A stretch of DNA of 64,000 nt from Plutella xylostella (taxonomy: Eukaryota; Arthropoda; Insecta; Lepidoptera; Plutellidae). Under the pieces are notes generated by a model that searched no databases, had not been told where the DNA came from, and saw only the letters and a list, made by a program, of their open reading frames with translations. The position numbers and the translations under genes are program-made. Shown piece after piece: positions 50,501 through 62,812 of this stretch. Within the stretch, counting starts at the first letter, position 1; each line of letters starts with the position of its first letter. The DNA lies in contig NC_063994.1 of the NCBI RefSeq assembly GCF_932276165.1, positions 5,394,001 to 5,458,000 on the forward strand, read 5' to 3'.

Positions 50501-53500
50501 TGCAAAACGCTATGAAACCATTCGTCTTATGCAGATATGTTTCACGTCATATCGCAAAGTCTTCGGGCTTTATTGCATGCTTATGATAATGAGCTAGCAT
50601 TTTAATATACAGGGTGGAATATTTATCTATCATGGAGCCTTGAAACTGTCAAAATCAATAGAGCTTTGATTATTAGACTGATAAATTTATTTTGAGCTTT
50701 ATGGTAAATCGTCCATAAAATTAATAAATTTCGTTTAGCATAACCAATTTTGAAACCAAACACTAATCTATATACCTATTCCTCAGTTTTCTCTGATGCG
50801 ATCAATATTGTTTTAATAAAGGTCTTTTAAGCGGGAAAGCACCCGAAATTCATATTTTTTGCTAAAAATAACCGACCCCGGGGCTCAGTCGGGAGAGTGT
50901 GGAATGCTTTGATCCTTTGAGTAACTATAAATACGAGTATAACCCTGGAGAACAATGAAGCAGTGAGGCATTTAATTCGGGAATTTTCATGAATATTGTT
51001 TGCCGTTTCACGTAGCGTGGGAAGCCCTGTGGTTCACTGGGCAGGTAACCGTTAGTGGTTGGATGAGGAGGTTTGTAGAGTTCTTTGGGGAAAACCTATG
51101 TCCAGTAGTAAATAATTATGAGCTGGATAATGATGATGTTTGTTTTTTACTTCAGACCTTCATTCATAAAACCAATTTAAATAAAATAGCAAATCTTTGC
51201 CGTTAGTTACTAGATATTAGATTGTTAACTGTTGTACAGTTTGGCGGACAGGTGTGATTATATATAATAGTATTTTGTAAAACTTATGATAAAGAAATAA
51301 TTAAAAAAAACAGACCGGGTAGATTTATCTCTCTGGTCAGATCTGTCTGAAACATGCAACTTTATTCCTTTGACTAAAGGAGCTTAATGCTTTAATAGGA
51401 CTTCCCCTATATACTCTTATTATACTCTTTCTTTGAAAGCGGAGCGCTATAAAGGCTTTGTTAGATAAACTCTTATTGTTCCTACACAATAAAACTGTTT
51501 TAATGCGTTTTTAATGGGGTAGTGTTTTTAAGGTTCTCTTGTTTTGTGCTTTACTTGGCTATTAGTAAACCTAAGTGCCGACGATTATGGGAGTATCTGT
51601 GGTACCGGATTGCGAAAGATAATTTAAATTGGTTTTATTTCATTCACAGATTGGTATTGTTTTTTCATATACCTACGGAATAAATATTTGCGCTCCAGAT
51701 TATGTTTATACAGCAGATTACAGTGGCAGTATTATTGAAAGCAATATGCATACTATACAACGAAATCTATTATTCACCTACAACATTGGACTGGACGATA
51801 AGTACAGTCAGCTACATACCTATACACTTTTGTACCTTGACTATCTAACAAACCGCCTATCCATTCATTGAAGCATTGACGGTTCGTCAGTTTGACAAGG
51901 TGCAGAAGTGTATAGCTACATATGCAGCTGACCGTACTTACAGTCATTTTTCTAATGTACAAATGCAAATTTCTGGTGCCTTAATAGTAAAGGGTAGCAG
52001 TAATAGTACCTCTACATTTAGTAAGTTGTAGATAGATAAATAGACCGACATAAATTACCGACACAGTGGGTGCAACAACGCATCTCCGTCACTCATGACA
52101 GGCGTGAGTATTGATTTAAGGGTCTGCAATAGGGAATCGAGGGTTGGCATTGTCATAGAATTATGTAGTAAATGATGCTCTACAGCCTTGAAAAAAATCA
52201 CACAGGTAGTTGAAGAGTCTAGCTAGGTGCTGAATCATTCGAATTTTAGTAAATGATTATGGATAACTGTAAATTAATTTCAGAATATCAAGAAAAACCA
52301 GTCAATCACACTCCCGTATTGTAACAACTGTGTCGTAATTATAAAGAATTTTCATATGATTTTTATCATATTATAAAGTTAAAGGCTTGGACTAGGCGCT
52401 AAATACCTTGTTTTTTAATAAACACACACTTATTTTGTGTAAATTAATCCCAAACTTGAGCAATTTTTTTCCCTCAAATCTTCATACAAATATCTATGGC
52501 GGCTTTCTGTGTTATAAAATCATAAACACAAGTGACGTTTGACTCAGTTGGCCGCTGGCCTCCAAAGAAGGGTCACGTCGGTTTAGGCAGCACTGACAGC
52601 TCGCGATCTTATCGTGTACAGATACAAAATCACTGCACATTGGTTGTCATTGCACTTTTTCAACTTTTATGACACCAACATAATTTGATTTGAAATTGAG
52701 GAAGCATAATTCTTCCAGTATATTCAATACATTAAATTAAATTAGATAGTGTGCAATATTCTCGTGATATTACAGTCTCGTAAAGGTCTGATGAGGAGCA
52801 GGAATATAGCGAATGGATCTAAGTGATGACAATACGCACGAACATTAGGTTAGGGATCAAAAATACAGTCTCTTGGTGCTGGTTGAGGTATGGTCTCGTG
52901 AGGATCTGATGAGGGCAGTAACACGGTGGTGGCTCAATTTTATTTCAAAGATGTTAATAGCTAAAAGCATCGAGTTTGGGCTATTAAGTATGTTTTTCAG
53001 AGAGAGAGAAAGAGATTTTGTTTTTCCTCTGGATGTGTTAGGTTTACTGGGTTTACTAAGTTCATTCTGTTAATGGCATCAAGTTGTTATGTGTTCATAA
53101 GTAATAATTATTTATTAACAAAATGCTGTTGATTCTCCACGAAAATGTAAAAATAAAAATAAAATAAATAAAAATAAATTCGTAACGTAAAATTGTCAAT
53201 GACGGAATTTCTTCTATAGACAGTAGCCACAAAAAAAACAAACGATAGATGGCGTGATTTGAAGATAAAGATACATTTTTTCGACACATAGACAGCAACA
53301 ACAACAAAAATACAGATTTAAAGAAAAGAAACACATACTTATACAAAACAACAAAGAAAAAAAAAGGATACACATCAAAATAACTGGAAAAAATATAAGC
53401 CCCAATTTACTTGTGTGGGACAGGGAGTACCATAATATTTTTTTTTGGGTTACTCCCCATTTCGTTTCTGAGAAAAAGGGCGGTGACAGACAGTCAGTCA

Positions 53501-56500
53501 GACAGACGGACAACAAAGAGATCCTATAACGGTTGCTTTTTTTCTTTTGACGTTCGAAACCCTAAAATTAAGTAAAAATATTATGCTGCCAAAAAATGTA
53601 CTTACAGGTATTGAAAAAGCGGTATATAAACAAATTATACCAGCAGAGGGTTCACCATTTAGCTGAATGTTACTTAGAAAACGGCCTTGAGTGGCGGTCA
53701 AGTTGGTCCCCGCCTGCGATAGTTTCCATTAACATTGGGACTCGTTTTCATGTTTTTAGCGTACAGTCAGGTTTTTAGTTTTTTATAATTGTATTTTTTT
53801 ATTTGTAACTTTTTAGTTGTTTTTATTTTATGAAATTTTACGTCGGTAGGTAGTTCATGATCATTTTTTATTTCAATAATTTTGGTGTTGTTATTTAAAT
53901 ACCTTCAATATGCATATTTTTGTAATGTGAAAATCAAGTCCTTTCATTTGATACCTTACACGGCAAAGTTGAATTATTATTTTTTCGATCATCACGTTAT
54001 GTCCTCAAGAGGGCGCTATGTACATTTTAATGGAACGTCACATAGCCTATAGCCATCGCGCCATCAATACGCTTCTAACAATACCTCATACATCAAAATC
54101 TATCAAGCCGTTTAGGCTACAGGAGGGAACAAAGAAACAGACAAACATACATATATACATACATACAATCAAAAAACATTACCCTCCTCCTTCGGCAGTC
54201 GGGTAAAAAGGAGTAAGACAGGGGGTCATTCTGAACTTTTGCTCTACGAGTTTTGGAAATTAACAAAAAAAAACCTTTTTCATAGAAACTTTGTTGGACA
54301 TGTGACTTTTTACCATGGAAAATGAATATTTTTTTTCGCGAATTTGCAAATCTCGTAGAACAAAAGTTGTTCAGAATGACCCCTTGAGTCATCCCCTTTT
54401 GGCTTAGTATAGCCCTTTTGCGACACTATGTATTTACTTTGCTTTGTCGTCGGGGTTCAGTTGGCTGGAGGATGCCCGAAACTTATTATCTACACTTTAA
54501 TACTTTTAGTTACCTTTCTACAAGTAAATACCACATTTGTTTGAGAAAGCTAATCGGGTTCCGAGTATAGAGTAAAGTGGCACCCCTATTAATTTCTACT
54601 CTTTCCTGGTGCCTACCAGTGTAAGTAAGAATTATACTTACTTACCCTAAAATCACCCAAAATGTACTTGAACATAATTGTCAATAAAGTTGGCGAGTAA
54701 AAGTTTATCGACCCACTGTGCAAACTTACATGTGTGCGTGTCACTGCGTGTGCTGTGTGAAGAGCATTGAAAACCCAAAATTGGCGCGGCACGTCACCCT
54801 GTACGGGCCCTTAACTGTAAGCGGCTAAACTTAGACCTCTTTACAGGCGCGACATCAAACCCGAGGCTAAATTAATAAATAGATACTACGTAGTTGTTAT
54901 AAGTCAACATATAGGTAGCGTACCTACTCTTTATTTGTGCACAAAAGAATATACACTTAGTCTACTGGGGAGCTAGGCTAGCTGAGCTGAAATTACGTGT
55001 TCAAAGGTTCCACACGAGAGAGCCGTATGTAATAAATACTAGTATTATTATATAGTAATAAAAATAGAATAGGGTACAAAGAGCGTTCTTATCACTTCCA
55101 GCTATCTCTTCCAGGCAACCTTTATTCATTAGTTCTGTTTAATCGTTTCAGATCGAGAACGTCCAACTCCTGGACAAGTACAACGTGCGGAACCCCTCCA
55201 AGGGGACCCTTCACTTCGCGACCACGCATCTTATATTCGTGGACCATGACAAGAAGAAAGAGACTTGGGTGAGTTAAATATTCAATAAAAGTTTTATATA
55301 AATAATTATAAAGTCGCGGAAGACCAAGGTGGAAATGGCGGGATAACCGCGATTGGAGTTTTCCTGAATAGTCGGAGAAATCACATGATCGCACACGGTT
55401 GATAGGCAACACGGAATATGCATGTGATTCAAATGAAGGTCAAATATTATTTCAAAATTATGCCTACATCAATATTTTTGTTATAATTCATTTTTGAGCG
55501 AGTAAATAATTGTTGAAAGGTACAAAAAACCTCGGTAACTTTAAACCTTACAACGAAACGTGACACATTTTCTTACTACTACTAGTACTTTTTTAGCGTT
55601 GAATTTTTTTTACTATAATAAAGCGATGTAAAACTATGCAATAAGATAAAAAAATAAATGCATATTCCCTATTCATAAGGGGGCTTACAGAGCAGTGGGA
55701 CACGAAACAGGCAACATTAAAGTAATTGCGATCCTAATGGTCTTAGAAATTGATCGTACGCGGTATAGAAGATTCAATCATTATCATCAATAAAGAGAAA
55801 CACTTTGCTGATGAAATATTTATCCGTACCTCAGTACATTAATGAGTACTCGTCGATCCGACCGATTCGAGTGAAATAAATAATGTACAATGTACCTACG
55901 GTTTATTGATTACCCAGACTTCTATTAAATACTAGAAGTTTGGTCATATATTGCGCTGAATAAGTTAGCAGTTTGTTCCACAGCCATGCAGAATAATGTA
56001 CCACCATTACTAAAGCTTTACAAAAAATCAGACAATCGGTTCGGTTAATGCAACGAAATAGTAGTAATATTGTGGTAGCGCAGACAAGCTAGGTACGTTT
56101 ACACCACCGTGAAGCTTTTTGTTGGTATCGAGCTGGTTGTAAATCCATTTTGTGGTAAAGAATCATAGCATTGCCACTCTGACAGAGACAGTTTTATTCG
56201 CCTCATACTATACCTCTTTTTTGACTTCTTTATCAACACCCTAACATCCTCCCGTCCCCAGATCATGCTCATGAACATATCCTCAGTTTGGCACTCTAAG
56301 AGGTCTGGTTTCTCAGGTCCTTTTTCCGGACTTATTTTATCAACAACCTAACATCCTCCCGTCTCCCCCAGATCCTCATGCATATCACCTTTATCAATAT
56401 ACGTCCTCTCGTCTCCAGATCCTGCTCATGCACATATCGTCAGTGGAGCGCCTCGCCATCAGCACGGCGGGGTCGCCGCTGCTGGTGCGGACCAAGAACT

Positions 56501-59500
56501 TCCAGTCGGTGCTGTTCGTCATCCCGCGCGAGAGGGACTGCCACGAGATGTTCCAGACGCTGCAGCGGCTGAGCCAGCCAGGTGAGTGTGGGACGCCCTC
56601 AGCCTCGCTGGGCGTAAGAGGGTACACATTAGGCGTTTTGAAACGCGCCCCTTGGTTGGGGACTGGGGTAAAGCGGTCTATCGAAGGCACGCAACCGCGC
56701 GCTTCTGACGCGACTATTCTATTCTATTCTATTCTCTGTAGGGGGGTACACTACATAATTCCGAATTACTTTTTTACGAATATGAAAATAACGATTTTTA
56801 AAATTTCGAATTTCATAGTTCCGAATAATTCACAATACCGAATTTTAAGTTTCCGAATAACGAAAATCACGAATAGTTTATAAACGAAATTTCAAACAAC
56901 ATATTTATTAAAATGACGAAAGTCAATTTTCCGAATATTATTATTTCGATGTTTCAAAAGTACATTTTTTTATTATATCGAATTGTTAAAATTACGAATC
57001 CCGAAGTTTTAATATTCCGAAAATACAAATTCTCGAATGTTTCTTAGTTAACAAGAAATGGTTATATGAATTATGCAGCATAATGCGTATAAAAACAATA
57101 TTTTTTAAGCTATATTATGTGAAACGCTCCGCTCCGCTTCGCTGCGCTCCGCTTTGTTTTTCGATATCTATGTGCACCTAACACGCTCCTCCTCGCTTTG
57201 CTCGTCGTCGCACCTATCTTTAGGTTTAGGTCCTAAGGTTTTTAAGTTTAAACACTAACTAATTTGAAACGCTCCGCTCCGCTTCGCTGCGCTCCGCTTT
57301 GTTTTTCGATATCTATGTGCACCTAACACGCTCCTCCTCGCTTTGCTCGTCGTCGCACCTATCTTTAGGTTTAGGTCCTAAGGTTTTTAAGTTTAAACAC
57401 CATAAAAATCCTAGCAATTGTTTTGCTCTAAATTTGAAACGCTCCGCTCCGCTTCGCTGCGCTCCGCTTTGTTTTTTGATATCTATGTGCACCTAACACG
57501 CTCCTCCTCGCTTTGCTCGTCGTCGCACCTATCTTTAGGTTTAGGTCCTAAGGTTTTTAAGTTTCAACACCATAAAAATCCTAGCAATTGTTTTGCTCTA
57601 TATTTGAAACGCTCCGCTCCGCTTCGCTGCGCTCCGCTTTGTTTTTCGATATCTATGTGCACCTAACACGCTCCTCCTCGCTTTGCTCGTCGTCGCACCT
57701 ATCTTTTGGTTTTGGTTCTAAAGTTTTAAAGACGTTTATGTTTTTTTGTCAAAATCACGAATTATCATATTTCCGATCGGGATTTGACTTTTTCGTGATT
57801 ATAATAAATCGGTATTTTATTTTTCGTATATTAAAGTAATCGTATTTTTTAACATTCGTATATTTAACAATCGTAATAACAATATTCGTGATTATAATAT
57901 TCGAAATTATAATTTTCGTCATTATTATAATTCGGTATTTACAAAAATCGGTATTGCAATATTTCGTAAATTACATATTCGGGGTTATCAAATTCGGAAA
58001 AAAGTTTTTCGGAATATTTGGGTGTTCCCTCTGTAGGGGTGTGAGTACCTGCACCTGGCTCTCTCGAGTGGAACCTTTGTGCATATCCCCAAGGTCTAAA
58101 CTGCCTTCCTAAGCTTGGACCATTTCCCACCACGCTGGTCCACTGCGGGTTGGTGGGTTCACATATCTAGATGTGCTAAATCTAGATATGCAGGTTTCCT
58201 CACGATGTTTTCCTTCACCGTAGGAGCGATGGTATACATTGTACTTAAGTTAAAAGAACTCATTGGTACATGTCAGCGCCGGGATTCGAACCCGCATCTC
58301 TTGCGTGAGAAGCGGGCGCTTACCCGACTGAGCTACCACCGCTCTCCACTGAGCTACCACCGCTCTCCTGACGCGACTAATCTGTATACGCTTTTAATAT
58401 TACTATGGTTAGGTACCTATAGTAATATTCAATGTAATTCTCCATTGTCACGTGACCAACATACTTTCTATGGAAAAAGAAAAAAAATGATTTTATTTTC
58501 GGGCTTAGATATACCATGCTGCACATGTAGGTTTCGGTTTAGTCTTATACCCTTTTTGCAACACCCTGTATACCAAGGTTGCCAGTAAGAGATCGCTCTT
58601 AGCGATAAGTTGTATTTTTTATGTGTTTTTCTATTTGTGGTGAACCAATATAGAAATATTATTTTCTGTTCTATTATCTACCACTGAAACCACGGATTTA
58701 AAAGATCTTTCAGACAAAAGATTATAATAATTATCTTGTTTATAGTCTAACCATTAATCCCATCCCTACTCCAGTGCACATAGACGAGCTGTACTGCTTC
58801 CACTACAAGTCGACCCCCGAGGACCTGCCCAAGTCGGCCGGCTGGCACTACTTCGACATGCACACGGAGTTCCAGCGCATGAACGTGCCCAATGAACACT
58901 GGGTGCTGTGCACGGCTAACAAGGACTATGAGGTACGAAACATTACTGATTTAGTTGGTGGTTTCTGAGTTTGATAAAGTACAGAAGAGTATAACGACTT
59001 CTTCTTAGCGTCTCGGCGACAAACACTCCAGACGACACGCGTCCAGTGTTTGTCGCCGCGGTGAAAGGATTAGCCCGTCAGATAAGTTGTCAGCCGCTGA
59101 CTGCTCAAGCCTGACGAATGGAGCTTACTGCTCACCATGTTATGCTGCTATGCAGAATCGATCAGGTGTAAAACACATATATGTTATACCGTTATACCTT
59201 ATGTCGATGAATAATAAAAACAATGTGTGAATAATAAAAAAAATATGAGGATATCTCACACACGCCATCCGTCCCCAAGCGAGGCATAGCCGGTAATGTG
59301 AGTATCGGACAGCCGATATATCTACACAGATGCAAGAACTTCATGAAACTGTCATATTTTACTTACAGTCAAATCAAAAATATTGGTTTTGTAGGAATTT
59401 TACTGTAATGTACTGCAATGTTGAATAAATAAATAATAAGTGTATATATAAAACTGAAGTAAATAAGTATTTTTTTATAAATCTTCCAGCTCTGCGACAC

Positions 59501-61940
59501 GTACCCGTCCGAGTTCTACGTGCCGGCACGCGCGACGACCGCCATCTTGCTCGGCAGCGCCAACTTCCGGTCGCGCGGACGACTTCCGGCGCTGTCGTAC
59601 CTGCATTCCAACATGGCCGCCATCGCGAGGTGCAGCCAGCCTCTTAGCGGCTTCTCGGCAAGGTAACATCAATTACAATTTATTACATTATGTACAGTGG
59701 GCTACAAAACACCTGATCCCCTCTCAGTAGCAATGTTAAGAGGGGTAAGGTTTCTGTGCAGGCCACTGCACTACATTTCGTATTGCTTAACCAACATCTG
59801 ACAGTAAAAGAGACAACTATGGTTTGGACGGTTAGACGTTAGAAACCTAGGCGAGATAAAGACTATTATAAACATTTCATAATGCAATAAGTACAATTAT
59901 TTTCGTTCCAGATGCATGGAAGACGAACAAATGCTGGATCTCATTCGTAGAGCGAATCCCAACTGCGGCTACATGTATGTCGTCGACACGAGGCCGAGGG
60001 TAAGTTTACATCTCAGTCTATGTACTATGTATCGACTAATAAACGCTTAACCTATAAATATTAGTCTACCAAAAAACGTGAAATGCATTATTGTACATTT
60101 TGCTGTAATAGTCTTTAATTTAAATATAGCTTAGCAAAGCACTGCGAATTTTGCTGAGCTTTATTGGCACTGCGCTTTCATACTATGAGCTTATCAGACC
60201 ACATACACCTGACATTAACATTATTAACGTTTGAAGTTCCATAAAAGAGTCATACATTACTTTTTCGTTTACAACAGAATTTTGAGCATTTTGGCCAAGT
60301 TGTGAATTTTGTATTTTCATTACAGAGCATCCAACTGGAATTTTCCATATATGTATAAGTATTATACTTCTCACTTGTGCAATGCTGATGCTAAATACAC
60401 TATAGAAAAACTGTGATGTTATTATACATAAACCTTCCTCTTTAATCCTATCCTGTCTATTTAAAAAAAAACGCATCAATATCCGTTGCGTAGTTTAGAT
60501 TTAAGCTTACAAAGGGACACAGAAAGTGACTTGGTGTTATACTATGTAGTGATTATTGTATATTATAATATTTATTCATATAAATACATTTTAGATAAAC
60601 GCGATGGTGAACCGCGCGGCCGGCAAGGGCTACGAGAACGAGGCGTTCTACGAGAACATAAAGTTCCAGTTCATGGGCATCGGCAACATACACGTCATGC
60701 GCAAGAGCCTGCAGAAACTGGTCGAGAGTGAGTCGCTATACCTCCTACATACATACATATATTTCATACATACATATACATATGCTCACGACTGTAACGA
60801 CCGCTATCCGCTGTACATTTGTACTCAAGTGATAGGTCGCGAGCCGTATCGCCATTTTTGAATGAGTACAATGCACTGAAGTTGTCGGGTAAGTGGGCGA
60901 CCCGACTGTCAGATGTTTTCAAGCCGCCCGAAGGCCTCTGTCTAGGCTTAACGACTGCTGCCGAAGCAGCAACCGGGAACAACGGCTTAACGTGTCGTCC
61001 GAAGTACTGAAGCGTCCAGAAAAGGACCACTTTAAATCGGTCACCCATCCAATTGCTGACCGTGCCAGTTTTTGCTTAACCTCCAACCTTAAGCCAGCTC
61101 GACTACGGACGCTGTTCTCCTCCATACATTAATTAACAATACACAAGCCAGATGGTGTGTCACATACACGTTATGCGGAAGAGGGGTACCTAAACAGATA
61201 AGATGAGCTTAATGACACCGCCGCCGTCTACAATATTCATTGCTCGTGAGTGTATTTTTAATGCATTTGAATCATAAACATATTTACTTGTTTCAGCGTG
61301 TGAACAAACCAGTCCTACGATGTCTTCCTTCCTCAGTGGTTTGGAGTCCTCGGGTTGGCTGAAACATATCAAGTAAGTATTATAGTTGTATTTCTTAATC
61401 TGCAGTAGATGGCAGGCACAGATGGAAGACCCAGAGACCATTGTCCAGCAGTGGGACGCAATAGGTAGTAAAAAAACAGCAGTAGTTCAAAAGTAGGTAT
61501 AGTTCGGACAACTTGGTAGTTATGAAGTTGGCTGCGATGACACTTTTATGCTTTTTGAATGAATGAATGAATAGGTTGACCAGGTACAAAAGTGAATTCG
61601 CTGGCAACTTTATATGTATGTTGTTTGAACCGAACTGTACTAGTGATCACTGCATTGTTGCCCCAAACCCTATACTTGTACTATCATATTCAAAAGCATA
61701 ATAATCACTATACGAAATTGAGTAAGCCGGTGATGCTATTAGCATTTAAATCTCCAAATAATACTCACTGTTTCCCCCTCCCCAGATCGATCCTAGACAC
61801 GGGCTGGTGGATAGCCTCGGCCGTGGCCCGCGGCGCCAGCGTCTGCGTCCACTGCAGCGACGGCTGGGACCGCACCGCGCAGGCTTGTTCACTGGCGGCC
61901 CTACTGCTGGACCCACACGCGCGCACCACCAGCGGCTACC

Positions 61941-62020
<80 letters not shown>

Positions 62021-62100
62021 CGGCTGGGACCGCACCGCGCAGGCTTGTTCACTAGCGGCCCTACTGCTGGACCCACACGCGCGCACCACCAGCGGCTACC

Positions 62101-62150
<50 letters not shown>

Positions 62151-62240
62151 CGGCTGGGACCGCACCGCGCAGGCTTGTTCACTAGCGGCCCTACTGCTGG
62201 ACCCACACGCGCGCACCACCAGCGGCTACCAGGTGTGTGT

Positions 62241-62277
<37 letters not shown>

Positions 62278-62358
62278 ACGGCTGGGACCGCACCGCGCAG
62301 GCTTGTTCACTAGCGGCCCTGCTGCTCGACCCACACGCGCGCACCACCAGCGGCTACC

Positions 62359-62398
<40 letters not shown>

Positions 62399-62478
62399 CG
62401 GCTGGGACCGCACCGCGCAGGCGTGTTCACTAGCGGCCCTACTGCTGGACCCACACGCGCGCACCACCAGCGGCTACC

Positions 62479-62525
<47 letters not shown>

Positions 62526-62614
62526 TGTGTGTGACGGCTGGGACCGCACCGCGCAGGCGTGTTCACTAGCGGCCCTACTGCTGGACCCACACGCGCGCAC
62601 CACCAGCGGCTACC

Positions 62615-62663
<49 letters not shown>

Positions 62664-62752
62664 TGTGTGTGACGGCTGGGACCGCACTGCGCAGGCGTGT
62701 TCACTAGCGGCCCTACTGCTGGACCCACACGCGCGCACCACCAGCGGCTACC

Positions 62753-62812
<60 letters not shown>

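Larger units (their letters stand above)
56705..58379 (-). repeat. tRNA SINE family A with 12-bp target duplication, split by a DNA element
   Basis: The SINE is at 56717-56744 plus 58029-58367, flanked by exact CTGACGCGACTA repeats at 56705-56716 and 58368-58379. It has an (ATTCT)n tail on the left and a tRNA-like head on the right, with CTACCACCGCTCTC duplicated in the head. It lies in MTMR intron 3. Confidence 0.88.

Noticed and set aside
57299..57839. Repeated ~82-codon frames (MFFDIYVHLTRSSSL type)
   Set aside because: They arise from the four tandem ~170-bp units in a non-coding transposable element.
61592..62534. Open frames made of Cys-Val or His-Thr repeats
   Set aside because: They are translations of the (GT)n tracts and exon copies in several frames, not separate genes.
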